Below, piece by piece: positions 26,016 through 35,694 of a DNA stretch of 64,000 bases. The first letter of the stretch is position 1, and every line of letters starts with the position of its first letter. The notes below the pieces were generated by a model. The model was not told the origin of the DNA and searched no databases. It saw only the letters and a program-made list of their open reading frames with translations. The position numbers were made by a program, and so were the translations under genes. The stretch comes from Xylophilus ampelinus (GTDB lineage: Bacteria; Pseudomonadota; Gammaproteobacteria; Burkholderiales; Burkholderiaceae_C). Location of the stretch: the NCBI RefSeq assembly GCF_901875635.1, contig NZ_CABFMN010000077.1, positions 1 through 64,000 of the forward strand, written 5' to 3'.

Positions 26016-27422
26016 ATGGCCGACTCGCCCGCAACGCCCGGCAACGGCGCCCGCATCCTGGTCGTCGACGACGACGCCGACCTGCTGCGCCTGCTGTCGC
26101 TGCGTCTGCAGGGCGCGGGCTACCAGGTCACGGCCGTGACCTCGGCGGAGTCGGCACTCACGCAACTGGAAATCGAGCACCCGCGGCTGGTGCTGAGCGA
26201 TGTCAAGCTGCCGGGCCGCGACGGGCTGCAGCTCTTCGACGAGATCCGCAAGCGTCACCCGACGCTGCCCGTCATCCTGCTCACCGCGCACGGCACGATC
26301 CCCGACGCGGTCGAAGCAACGGCGCGCGGCGTGTTCACCTACCTCACGAAGCCCTACGAGGCGCGCGAGCTGCTCGACAAGATCCAGCAGGCGCTGGCGC
26401 TGGGCGCGCCCGCGGCCACGCCGGCCGCGGCGGGCGACGAGAGCTGGCGCAGCGAGATCGTGAGCCGCTCCAGCCGCATGGCCGAGGTGCTGGCCGAGGC
26501 CCGCATGGTGGCCAAGACCGACGCCAGCGTGCTGCTGCGGGGCGATTCCGGCGCCGGCAAGGAGGTGCTCGCGCGCGCCATCCACAAGGCCAGCGACCGG
26601 GCGAAGAAGCCCTTCGTCGCCGTCAATTGCGGTGCCATCCCCGAAGCGCTGCTCGAATCGGAGCTGTTCGGCCACGTCAAGGGCGCCTTCACCGACGCGC
26701 ACGCCAACCACAAGGGGCTGTTCCAGCAGGCCGACGGCGGCACGCTGCTGCTCGACGAGATCGGCGACATGCCGCCCGCGCTGCAGGTCAAGCTTCTGCG
26801 CGTGCTGCAGGAGCGGGCCGTGCGGCCGGTGGGGTCTACCCAGACCTTTCCGGTCGACGTACGCATCATCTCGGCGACGCACCGCGACTTGGACGTGGCG
26901 ATGGAAAGCGGCCAGTTCCGCGAAGACCTGTACTACCGGCTGAACGTCGTCACGCTCACCCTGCCCACGCTTAGCGCAAGGCGCGAGGACATCCCGCTGC
27001 TGGCTAACCACTTCCTGCAGCGCCTGGCCGGCAAGTACGGCAAGCGGCTCTCGGGCTTCGCGCCCGAGGCCCTGAAAGCGCTGACCACCGCCGCCTGGCC
27101 GGGCAATGTGCGGCAGCTGTTCAACGTGGTCGAGCAGGTGTGCGCGCTGTCGAGTTCGCCGCTGATTCCGCTCGCGCTGGTCCAGCGCGCCCTGCGGGTG
27201 CCATCGGTGGAAGTGCAGACCTACGCTGAAGCCAAGCAGCGCTTCGAGCGTGAGTACCTGGTGGGCCTCTTGAAACTCACCGATGGCAACGTCGCCGATG
27301 CCGCGCGGCTGGCGGACCGCAACCGCACGGAGTTCTACCGCCTGCTGCAGAAGCATGAGCTCACTCCAGGCCACTTCAAGGCCGAGGGTGTCGCCGGGGC
27401 GGGAGACGCTGTCGCCGAGTAG
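26016..27422 (+). CDS. qseF: Sigma-54-dependent response regulator QseF/GlrR
   Basis: 468 residues. Receiver domain with phospho-acceptor Asp62 (LSDVKLPGRDG) and conserved Lys in YLTKPYE; AAA+ domain with Walker A GDSGAGKE, Walker B GGTLLLDEIGDMP, and R-fingers in SATHRDLDVAME/FREDLYYRLN; C-terminal region with WPGNVRQLFNVVEQVCALSSSP and a Fis-type helix (DAARLADRNRTEFYRLLQKH). The sigma-54 contact loop reads GAFTDA at 223-228, with Asp227 where GAFTGA is usual. Immediately downstream lie matching enhancer sites, an IHF site and a -24/-12 promoter in front of opgH. Confidence 0.92.
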   Translation: MADSPATPGNGARILVVDDDADLLRLLSLRLQGAGYQVTAVTSAESALTQLEIEHPRLVLSDVKLPGRDGLQLFDEIRKRHPTLPVILLTAHGTIPDAVEATARGVFTYLTKPYEARELLDKIQQALALGAPAATPAAAGDESWRSEIVSRSSRMAEVLAEARMVAKTDASVLLRGDSGAGKEVLARAIHKASDRAKKPFVAVNCGAIPEALLESELFGHVKGAFTDAHANHKGLFQQADGGTLLLDEIGDMPPALQVKLLRVLQERAVRPVGSTQTFPVDVRIISATHRDLDVAMESGQFREDLYYRLNVVTLTLPTLSARREDIPLLANHFLQRLAGKYGKRLSGFAPEALKALTTAAWPGNVRQLFNVVEQVCALSSSPLIPLALVQRALRVPSVEVQTYAEAKQRFEREYLVGLLKLTDGNVADAARLADRNRTEFYRLLQKHELTPGHFKAEGVAGAGDAVAE

Positions 27423-27427
27423 CGACA
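27389..27427. promoter_or_regulatory. Two QseF/GlrR-type enhancer sites at the end of qseF
   Basis: TGTC-N10-GACA at 27410-27427 is a perfect match to the GlrR target form described in E. coli. A near match, TGTC-N10-GAGA, sits two helical turns upstream at 27389-27406. Both overlap the qseF 3' end. Confidence 0.65.
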
Positions 27428-27476
27428 GGTCTAAGTTATTGATTTCATTGAAAATCGACCTGGCGCGGCCCGGACT

Positions 27477-27494
27477 TGTCGGGCTGTGGCGACA
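27477..27494. promoter_or_regulatory. QseF/GlrR-type enhancer site
   Basis: TGTC at 27477-27480, ten bases, GACA at 27491-27494: a second perfect match. It lies about 95 bp upstream of the -24 element at 27589, a typical enhancer distance. Confidence 0.7.
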
Positions 27495-27556
27495 GAAACA
27501 GGGGTTTTGAGGCCTCTGGCCTTAAAAAGAGCCGGAAAACACCCCAAAAATCAATT

Positions 27557-27569
27557 TAAGTAGTTGATT
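27557..27569 (-). promoter_or_regulatory. IHF site between enhancers and sigma-54 promoter
   Basis: TAAGTAGTTGATT on the plus strand fits the inverse IHF consensus (YAA-N4-TTGATW) at every defined position and is followed by an A-tract. Its place, between activator sites and the -24 element, is where IHF bends DNA in sigma-54 promoters. Confidence 0.6.
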
Positions 27570-27588
27570 TAAAAAGAAAAAATAGCTC

Positions 27589-27604
27589 TGGCACAGGCTT
27601 TGCA
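27589..27604 (+). promoter_or_regulatory. Sigma-54 promoter (-24/-12)
   Basis: TGGCACA, GGCT, TTGCA: TGGCAC and TTGC are spaced exactly as in the consensus. The predicted transcription start is about 27615, directly at the ATG of the 67-residue ORF and 219 bp before opgH. Confidence 0.85.
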
Positions 27605-27615
27605 GCCTAGTGGGC

Positions 27616-27819
27616 ATGAGCACTCTCACCAGCCCCTCTTTCGCACTGCGTCCGCAGCGCGATGGCGCGCGTCAGAAACACATTCACGCCGCGCGGCCCC
27701 GCGCCGCCGGCCAGGCCCTCGGCGCGCTGAGCGCGGCCAGCGGCACCGCCCCGGACAGCGTGTTCAAGCGCTTCCCGTCCATCGGCGATACCCCCTCCTC
27801 GTCCAAGCAACGTTGGTAA
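27616..27819 (+). CDS. Small basic protein ahead of opgH, unknown function
   Basis: 67 residues (MSTLTSPSFALRPQRDGARQ at the start, ending PSSSKQRW). Third codon positions are nearly all G or C, unlike the AT-rich region just upstream, which favours real coding. It is Arg/Ala/Ser-rich with no membrane helix or known domain. It begins within a base or two of the predicted sigma-54 transcription start, so it would be read from an mRNA with almost no leader; 14 bp separate its stop from opgH. It could be a regulatory small protein or a translated leader. Confidence 0.5.
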   Translation: MSTLTSPSFALRPQRDGARQKHIHAARPRAAGQALGALSAASGTAPDSVFKRFPSIGDTPSSSKQRW

Positions 27820-27833
27820 GAAGGACTGCGTCC

Positions 27834-29843
27834 ATGAAGCCGAACGAATTCTCTCAACTGAAGGTCCTGACCCCGGCCGACTTCTCGCACCGCAGCCCGG
27901 TGCGCGAAGAGCGTCACCCGAACTCGGTCACGGCCCCGCCGGTCAACCGGGGCTCGATGACGCCGCGGCCGTGGCGCGGCTTCTGGAACAGCATCGGCAC
28001 CGCCTTGCTGCTCAAGCTCGGCGCGGGCGGCCGTCAGGCGGCGCCCGAAGTCGCCCAATTCCCCAAGCAGCCCTGGGAGCGCGCCGCCAAGCAGCGCCGC
28101 GCGGTCTTCATGCTGCTGGCCGTGCTCAGCACGGCGATGGCCTCGATGCTCTTCGCGCAGGTGCAGCCCGACTACGACAACCTGTGGCTCGAATACGGCC
28201 AGATCGGCCTGTACGGCTTGTTGTCGGGCTGGGTCGTGACCGGCTTCGTCACGGCGCTGATGGGCTTCTACGTCTCCGTGCGCGGCGACAAGCACGCCCT
28301 GTCGGCCAAGCAGGTGACGACCCACCCGATGAACCCCGAGGCACGCACGGCGATCATCATGCCGATCTGCAACGAGGACGTCGCCACCGTGTTCGCCGGA
28401 CTGCGCGCTACGTGCGAATCCGTCGCCAACACCGGCCACGCGCAGCAGTTCGATGTCTTCGTGCTGTCGGACAGCTACAACCCTGACATTGCCAAGGCCG
28501 AACGCGCCGCCTGGGAAGAGCTGCGCGCCGCTTTGGCCGAGCACCCTAACCAGCCGCAGGTCGAGGTGTACTACCGCCTGCGCACTCGCCGCACGCACCG
28601 CAAGGCCGGCAACGTGGCCGACTTCTGCCGCCGCTGGGGCAAGGACTACCGCTACATGGTCGTGCTCGACGCCGACTCGGTGATGAGCGGCGACTGCCTG
28701 ACCTCGATGGTCAAGCTGATGGAAGCCAACCCGAGCGCCGGCATCATCCAGACCGCCACGCAGGCCATCGGCCATGTGACGCTGCACGCTCGCGCCCAGC
28801 AATTCGCCAGCCGCGTGACCGGCCGCCTGTTCACCCTGGGCATGCAGTTCTGGCAGCTCGGCGAGTCGCACTACTGGGGCCACAACGCGATCATCCGCGT
28901 CGAACCCTTCATGAAGCACTGCGCACTGGCCCCGATCAAGGGCACCGGCGGCATGTCGGGCGGCATCATGTCGCACGACTTCGTCGAGGCCGCCCTGATG
29001 CGCCGCGCCGGCTACCATGTGTGGCTGGTGTCCGACCTGGTCGGCAGCTACGAGCAGCAACCGCCGGACCTGCTGGCCGAACTCACCCGCGACCGCCGCT
29101 GGTGCCAGGGCAACCTGCAGAACGCTCGCCTGATGGCCGAACCCGGCATCGCCCCAGTCCACCGCGCGATGTTCGTCACGGGCACCATGGCCTATGTGTC
29201 GGCGCCCCTGTGGCTGGCCTTCCTGACCCTGGGCACCGCCCTGTGGCTGACCGGCTCGAGCCTGGTCGAGCACTGGATGGTGATGCCCATGGAACTGGCC
29301 GGCCTGTGGCTGTGGACGCTGTGCCTGCTGTTCCTGCCCCGCATACTGGGTATTACTGCGGTGCTGATGCGCGGCGAGCAGAAGCAGTACGGCGGCGTGG
29401 CCAGCCTGCTCAAGAGCGCCGTGCTCGAGAGCGCGATGGCGATCGTTCAGGCCCCCGTGCGCATGCTGGCCCACTCGCTCTTCGTGGTCGTGGCGCTGAC
29501 CGGCATCAAGCTGGAGTGGAAGTCGCCCCCGCGGGAAGCCGCTGCCGTGCCGTGGCGCGAAGCCGCTGCCCGCCTGCTGCCCATGAGCGGCATCGTGGCG
29601 GCCCTGGGTGTGGCAGTGGCCCTGATCGACGCCAGCGCCCTGGTGTGGCTGATGCCCGTCGCTCTGCCGCTGCTTTTGGCCATTCCGATGGCCGTCGTGA
29701 CCAGCCAGATCGCCCTGGGCACCAGCATGCGCGAAGCGAACTTCCTGCTGATCCCCGAGGAATCGCGTTCGCCCGCCGTGCTGCGTCGCGCCTGGATGCA
29801 TGCCGATCGACTGGCGCAGCCGAAGTCGCTACTGGCGAGCTGA
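27834..29843 (+). CDS. opgH: Glucans biosynthesis glucosyltransferase H
   Basis: 669 residues from ATG 27834, with AGAAGGA upstream. Family GT2 features: IIMPICNEDVATVFAGL, VFVLSDSY, YRLRTRRTHRKAGNVADF, the metal-binding VLDADSVMSG, and the QxxRW-type RDRRWCQGNLQN. Membrane helices lie about 87-107, 116-137 and in several groups from 440 to the end. OpgH builds the beta-1,2-glucan backbone of osmoregulated periplasmic glucans from UDP-glucose at the inner membrane. opgG is not next to it. Control by the upstream sigma-54 region is inferred. An intrinsic terminator follows. Confidence 0.94.
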   Translation: MKPNEFSQLKVLTPADFSHRSPVREERHPNSVTAPPVNRGSMTPRPWRGFWNSIGTALLLKLGAGGRQAAPEVAQFPKQPWERAAKQRRAVFMLLAVLSTAMASMLFAQVQPDYDNLWLEYGQIGLYGLLSGWVVTGFVTALMGFYVSVRGDKHALSAKQVTTHPMNPEARTAIIMPICNEDVATVFAGLRATCESVANTGHAQQFDVFVLSDSYNPDIAKAERAAWEELRAALAEHPNQPQVEVYYRLRTRRTHRKAGNVADFCRRWGKDYRYMVVLDADSVMSGDCLTSMVKLMEANPSAGIIQTATQAIGHVTLHARAQQFASRVTGRLFTLGMQFWQLGESHYWGHNAIIRVEPFMKHCALAPIKGTGGMSGGIMSHDFVEAALMRRAGYHVWLVSDLVGSYEQQPPDLLAELTRDRRWCQGNLQNARLMAEPGIAPVHRAMFVTGTMAYVSAPLWLAFLTLGTALWLTGSSLVEHWMVMPMELAGLWLWTLCLLFLPRILGITAVLMRGEQKQYGGVASLLKSAVLESAMAIVQAPVRMLAHSLFVVVALTGIKLEWKSPPREAAAVPWREAAARLLPMSGIVAALGVAVALIDASALVWLMPVALPLLLAIPMAVVTSQIALGTSMREANFLLIPEESRSPAVLRRAWMHADRLAQPKSLLAS

Positions 29844-29882
29844 CAGGGTCCGGATGGGCGGCGCGCCGCCCTCCCAAAAACA

Positions 29883-29917
29883 ACAAAGCCCGCTCCCAGA
29901 GCGGGCTTTGTCGTTTT
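29883..29917 (+). terminator. Intrinsic terminator after opgH
   Basis: A perfect 13-bp stem (ACAAAGCCCGCTC with its inverse), CCA loop, then TCGTTTT. It lies between convergent opgH and ffh and could also work for ffh on the other strand. Confidence 0.85.
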
Positions 29918-29961
29918 GCAGAACTCTTCTTTCTCAACAGTGACCGGCCGGGCCTCGGGGT

Positions 29962-31344
29962 TCAGAACTTGGGCATGCCGCCAGGGCCGCCCACGCCGGG
30001 AAGGCCCTTCATGCCCCCCATTCGCTTCATCATCTTCATGAGGCCGCCGCCCTTCATCTTCTTCATCATCCCCTGCATCTGCTCAAATTCGTTGAGCAGG
30101 CGGTTCACTTCCTGCACCTGAACGCCGGCGCCGGCGGCGATGCGCTTCTTGCGCGTGGCCTTGAGCAGTTCGGGCTTGCGACGCTCCAGCGGCGTCATGC
30201 TGTGGATGATCCCTTCCTTGCGGCGGATGTCCCGCTCGGCGCGCGTCATGTCGGCCTCGGTAGCCTTGGCGGCCAGCTGGGCGGGCAGCTTGTCCATGAG
30301 GCCCGAGAGGCCGCCCATCTGCTTCATCTGCTGCAGTTGGGCCAGGAAGTCGTCGAGGTCGAAATGCCCGCTCTTGACCTTGGAAGCGAGCTTCTTCGCC
30401 GCCTCGACGTCGACGCCGGCCGTGACCTGCTCGACCAGCGCGACGATGTCGCCCATGCCGAGGATGCGCCCGGCGTGGCGCTCGGCGTCGAACACCTCGA
30501 GACCGTCGATCTTCTCGCTCGTGCCGGCGAACTTGATCGGAACGCCGGTGATCTGCCGCACCGACAGCGCGGCGCCGCCGCGCGAGTCGCCGTCCATCTT
30601 GGTCAGGATGATGCCGGTGAGCGGCAGCGCGTCCTTGAAGGCCTTGGCGGTGTTGACCGCGTCCTGGCCCTGCATGGCATCAACCACGAACAGCGTCTCG
30701 ACCGGGTTGAGCGCCGCGTGGAGGGTCTTGATCTCCTCCATCAGCACCTCGTCGATCGCCAGGCGCCCGGCCGTGTCGACCAGCAGCACGTCGAAGTAGT
30801 GGCGGCGGGCGTGGTCGAGCGCGGCGCGCGCGATGTCCAGCGGCTTCTGGTCCGGCGTGCTGGGGAACCATTCGGCGCCGGCCTGCTTCGTCACGGTCTT
30901 GAGCTGCTCGATGGCGGCCGGCCGGTACACGTCGCCCGAGACGGTGAGCACCTTCTTCTTGCGCTTCTCGATCAGGTGCTTGGCCAGCTTGGCGGTGGTG
31001 GTCGTCTTGCCCGCGCCCTGCAGGCCGGCCATGAGCACGACGGCGGGCGGCTGGGCGGCGAGGTTGATGTCCGACACGCCCTCACCCATCGTGGCCGCGA
31101 GTTCGCGGTTGACGATGCCCACCAGCGCCTGCCCGGGCTTGAGCGAGCCCAGCACCTCCTCGCCCATCGCCTTTTCCTTCACGCGGTTGACGAAGTCGCG
31201 CACCACGGGCAGCGCCACGTCGGCCTCGAGCAGCGCCATGCGCACCTCGCGCATCATGTCCTGCACGTTGGCGTCGGTGATGCGCGCCTGGCCGCTCATC
31301 TGCTTGACGAGGCGGGAGAACTTGTCGGTGAGGGCGGTGGCCAT
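29962..31344 (-). CDS. ffh: Signal recognition particle protein Ffh
   Basis: 460 residues. N domain, then the GTPase G domain with GLQGAGKTTTTAKLA, DTAGRLAIDEVLM, TKMDGDSRGGAALS and FAGTSEKIDGLEVF, then the methionine-rich M domain (EQMQGMMKKMKGGGLMKMMK) that binds 4.5S RNA and signal peptides. It targets nascent membrane proteins to FtsY and SecYEG. The C-terminal tail is glycine-rich (GLPGVGGPGGMPKF). Divergent from the CcsA-like gene, 92 bp away. Confidence 0.97.
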   Translation of the reverse strand: MATALTDKFSRLVKQMSGQARITDANVQDMMREVRMALLEADVALPVVRDFVNRVKEKAMGEEVLGSLKPGQALVGIVNRELAATMGEGVSDINLAAQPPAVVLMAGLQGAGKTTTTAKLAKHLIEKRKKKVLTVSGDVYRPAAIEQLKTVTKQAGAEWFPSTPDQKPLDIARAALDHARRHYFDVLLVDTAGRLAIDEVLMEEIKTLHAALNPVETLFVVDAMQGQDAVNTAKAFKDALPLTGIILTKMDGDSRGGAALSVRQITGVPIKFAGTSEKIDGLEVFDAERHAGRILGMGDIVALVEQVTAGVDVEAAKKLASKVKSGHFDLDDFLAQLQQMKQMGGLSGLMDKLPAQLAAKATEADMTRAERDIRRKEGIIHSMTPLERRKPELLKATRKKRIAAGAGVQVQEVNRLLNEFEQMQGMMKKMKGGGLMKMMKRMGGMKGLPGVGGPGGMPKF

Positions 31345-31423
31345 GGGGGATTGCTGCTCGGGAGGGGAAAAGCGGAAGGGCGGAGACGGCGTTGCGCCAT
31401 CCGGAAACGAGAGGGCGAGCCGC

Positions 31424-31429
31424 TAAACT
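31424..31429 (+). promoter_or_regulatory. -10 hexamer next to the CcsA-like start
   Basis: TAAACT, seven bases before ATG 31437, with no Shine-Dalgarno between. Confidence 0.45.
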
Positions 31430-31436
31430 CGCCCCG

Positions 31437-32246
31437 ATGATTTTAGCGAGCCCCTCCCCGCTCAGCGTGGCACTGGGCATCGCCACTGCGGCTGCTTACG
31501 GCATGACGGCCGCATCCGCCTCCCGGCTCGGCCGGCCGGCCACCCAGGCGCTGCTCGGCCTGGCCTGGCTGCTGCATGCGCTCACCCTGGCATGGAGCCT
31601 CGGCGGCGGGCAGCCCCGCTTCGGCTTCGCGCCCGCCCTGTCCGTCACGGCCTGGCTGGTGTTGACCGTGTATGCGGTGGAGAGCCGGCTTTTCCCCCAG
31701 CTCAGCGTGCGTCGCGTGCTCGCGGTGCTGGGCGCGCTGGCGGTGCTGCTGGCGGTGGCCTTTCCCGGCACGCCGCTGCATGTGTCGGCATCGCCTTGGC
31801 TGCCGCTGCACCTGGCGCTGGGCATCGCGTCCTATGGCCTCTTCGGCGCGGCGGTGGTGCACGCCTGGCTCATGACCCGCGCCGAGAAGCAGATGCGGCA
31901 GGCGACGGAGGCCCACGCCGGGGTACCGCTGCTGACGCTCGAGCGCCTCACCTTCCGCTTCGTGACCGCCGGTTTCGTTCTTTTGTCGGCCACGCTGCTG
32001 GCGGGGCTGCTGTTCAGCGAAACGCTCTATGGCCCCACCGTGCGGGCCTGGAAGTGGGACCACAAGACGGTGTTCTCGATCCTGGCGTGGTTGAGCTTCG
32101 CCGTGCTGCTGATCGGGCGGGCCCGCTTCGGCTGGCGCGGCCGCACCGCCAAGCGCGTGCTGTACGCCGGTGCGGCGCTGCTGCTGCTGGCGTACGTGGG
32201 TTCGCGCTTCGTACTCGAGGTCATTCTGGGACGCGGTAGCGCATGA
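31437..32246 (+). CDS. CcsA/HemX-like inner-membrane protein (YpjD type)
   Basis: 269 residues with about eight membrane helices. The segment LPLHLALGIASYGLFGAAVVHAWLM and the WKWDHKTVFSILAWLSFAVLL segment are typical of the cytochrome c assembly (CcsA/HemX) fold, but the tryptophan-rich haem motif of true CcsA is reduced. This type is common next to ffh in proteobacteria (YpjD in E. coli); its role is unknown. Start chosen at ATG 31437 after a -10 hexamer. It overlaps the next gene by four bases (ATGA). Confidence 0.8.
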   Translation: MILASPSPLSVALGIATAAAYGMTAASASRLGRPATQALLGLAWLLHALTLAWSLGGGQPRFGFAPALSVTAWLVLTVYAVESRLFPQLSVRRVLAVLGALAVLLAVAFPGTPLHVSASPWLPLHLALGIASYGLFGAAVVHAWLMTRAEKQMRQATEAHAGVPLLTLERLTFRFVTAGFVLLSATLLAGLLFSETLYGPTVRAWKWDHKTVFSILAWLSFAVLLIGRARFGWRGRTAKRVLYAGAALLLLAYVGSRFVLEVILGRGSA

Positions 32247-32482
32247 AGTACCTCCTTGTCCTGGCCGTGGTCGCGGTGGCGATCTGGATCTGGCGCAACA
32301 ACCGGCGCGAGGAGATCCGCGCCGCCACGCCGCCGCCACAGCGCCCGCCGCGGGTGGCGGGGCCGGAGGCGATGGTGCGCTGCGCCCAGTGCGGCCTGCA
32401 TCTGCCCGCGGCAGACGCGGTGCCTGGACGAAACGGCAACTCCTACTGCACGCCGGCCCATCGCCAGGCGACAGAAGGCTGA
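32243..32482 (+). CDS. PP0621-like small protein with zinc-ribbon motif
   Basis: 79 residues: an N-terminal membrane helix (YLLVLAVVAVAIWIW), a Pro/Arg linker, then MVRCAQCGLHLPAADAV and SYCTPAHR. The CxxC plus a later Cys and His could bind zinc. It is coupled to the CcsA-like gene by ATGA overlap and lies 14 bp before pilS; this trio precedes pilR in many Burkholderiales (from memory). Confidence 0.78.
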   Translation: MKYLLVLAVVAVAIWIWRNNRREEIRAATPPPQRPPRVAGPEAMVRCAQCGLHLPAADAVPGRNGNSYCTPAHRQATEG

Positions 32483-32496
32483 GGCCCAGGCCCGCC

Positions 32497-34188
32497 ATGG
32501 CCCTGCTCTGGTCGCGCGGTGCACCGGCCACCGACTGGGCTGGCCTCCACATCCCTCCGCCGCCGCGCAGCACCGGCTTGTCACGCCTATGGCGCGGCTT
32601 CATGACGGCCCGCGTGTTCGTGGGCATTGTGCTGCTGCTTCTGCAGGGGGTCACCTACGGGCTGGGGCAGCCCTTCCAGCCGGTGGCGATGGCCATCTCG
32701 ACCACCTATTTCGCGCTGGCGCTGCTGGGCGCGCGCGTGCTGTACCCGCAGCCGCCGATCCGCGCCCTGGGCCTGGCTTGGATCGGGTCCATCGGCGTCG
32801 ACTTGGCGGCCTTCGCGCTGCTGCAGTTGTTGCAGTCGGGCAGCATCAACTTCACGCCGCTGTTCGCGCTGCCGGTGCTGATGGGGGCGGTGGTGGGCAC
32901 GCTGCCGGTGGGCCTGGCCACGACTGCCGCGGTCACGCTGCTGCTGCTGGGCGATGCGCTGCACTACTCGCTGGGCTCCGGCCCCGACGCGCCGGCCCGC
33001 TACCTCCAGGCCGCGCTCACCGGCACCGGCCTGTTCGTGGTGGCGCTGCTGGCGCACCAGCTGGCGCTGCGCCTGGCACGGGAGGAAGTGCTTGCCTCGC
33101 GCAGCCGGACCTCGGCGCAGATGCACGCCCAGGTCAACGAACTAGTGATCGAAACGCTGGGCGAGGGCGTGCTGGTGGTGGACGTCGATGGCCGTGTGCA
33201 TGCCGTCAACCCGGCCGCTGACATGATCCTGGGCCACGGGCTCGCCGGCATGACGTTGCCGTTCGCACTCGACAGCTACCCGGCCTGGCGCCCGCTGGCG
33301 CAACTGGCGGCGCAGACCTTCAAGCGGCGCAACGGCAAGTCGGCCGAACTGCCGATCGCGCAGTCCCGCGGCGCGGCCCGCGAGGTGCGCATCCGCACGC
33401 GGCTGACGCCGGCGATGGACCAGCGCTCGGAGGGCTTCTGCGTGATGTTCCTGCAGGATCTGCGCGAACTCGAGGCCCGCATCCGCACCGAAAAGCTGGC
33501 GGCCATGGGACGGATGTCGGCCGCGGTGGCCCATGAGATCCGCAATCCGCTGGCCGCCATCGCGCAGGCCAGCGCGCTGCTGGCAGAGGACCTGGCCGAC
33601 GAGGGCCAGCGCCAACTCAACGAGATGGTGCGGCAGAACGCGCAGCGTCTGGCGCGTATCGTCGACGACGTGCTGGACGTGTCACGCGCCCGCCAGCAAC
33701 GAACCCTGCCGCTGGACGACGACACGCTGGCCCTGGACCCCGCGGTTCGCACGCTGGTCGAGGAATGGGTGCGCCAGACGCGCCGCCCCGGCGTGCAGTT
33801 GCTGCTGGGTGCCGGAGCGCAAGTGCGCTTTGAGGAGGAGCACCTGCGCCGAATCCTCGTGAATCTGCTCGACAACGCGGCCCGCTACGCCAGCCAGGAC
33901 GAAGGGGCGATCCAGGTCAGCACCACGGTCGGTGCGAACCAGCGCGCCCAGCTCGTGGTGTGGAGCGACGGCGACCCGCTGGATCCGGCGGTCCAGCGGC
34001 ATCTGTTCGAGCCCTTCTTCTCCTCCGAGAGCCGGTCCAGCGGCCTGGGCCTGTACATCTGCCGCGAGCTGTGCGAGCGCCATGGCGCCGCCATGGGCTA
34101 CGAGCGGCGCGCCGTTGCCGGGGAAGGACGTGAGGGCAACAGCTTCTTCGTGCACTTCGCGCCGGCACAGGTGCCTTTGCCACAATAG
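32497..34188 (+). CDS. pilS: PilS-type sensor histidine kinase
   Basis: 563 residues from ATG 32497. Six membrane helices in the first 200 residues (MTARVFVGIVLLLLQG to LFVVALLAHQLAL), a PAS-like domain (NELVIETLGEGVLVVDVDGRVHAVNPAA), HisKA with VAHEIRNPLAAIAQA, and an ATPase domain (LVNLLDNAARYA, SGLGLYICRELCERH). It matches PilS of type IV pilus control: it senses membrane pilin and sets phosphorylation of PilR. The ribosome binding site is weak. Confidence 0.87.
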   Translation: MALLWSRGAPATDWAGLHIPPPPRSTGLSRLWRGFMTARVFVGIVLLLLQGVTYGLGQPFQPVAMAISTTYFALALLGARVLYPQPPIRALGLAWIGSIGVDLAAFALLQLLQSGSINFTPLFALPVLMGAVVGTLPVGLATTAAVTLLLLGDALHYSLGSGPDAPARYLQAALTGTGLFVVALLAHQLALRLAREEVLASRSRTSAQMHAQVNELVIETLGEGVLVVDVDGRVHAVNPAADMILGHGLAGMTLPFALDSYPAWRPLAQLAAQTFKRRNGKSAELPIAQSRGAAREVRIRTRLTPAMDQRSEGFCVMFLQDLRELEARIRTEKLAAMGRMSAAVAHEIRNPLAAIAQASALLAEDLADEGQRQLNEMVRQNAQRLARIVDDVLDVSRARQQRTLPLDDDTLALDPAVRTLVEEWVRQTRRPGVQLLLGAGAQVRFEEEHLRRILVNLLDNAARYASQDEGAIQVSTTVGANQRAQLVVWSDGDPLDPAVQRHLFEPFFSSESRSSGLGLYICRELCERHGAAMGYERRAVAGEGREGNSFFVHFAPAQVPLPQ

Positions 34189-34194
34189 CGCCCC

Positions 34195-35686
<1,492 letters not shown>

Positions 35687-35694
<8 letters not shown>

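Noticed and set aside
27430..27450. Another copy of the dispersed ~60-bp element (TTATTGATTTCATTG)
   Set aside because: Only about 12 bases resemble the element and the diagnostic GCTTGCGCCCG core is missing.
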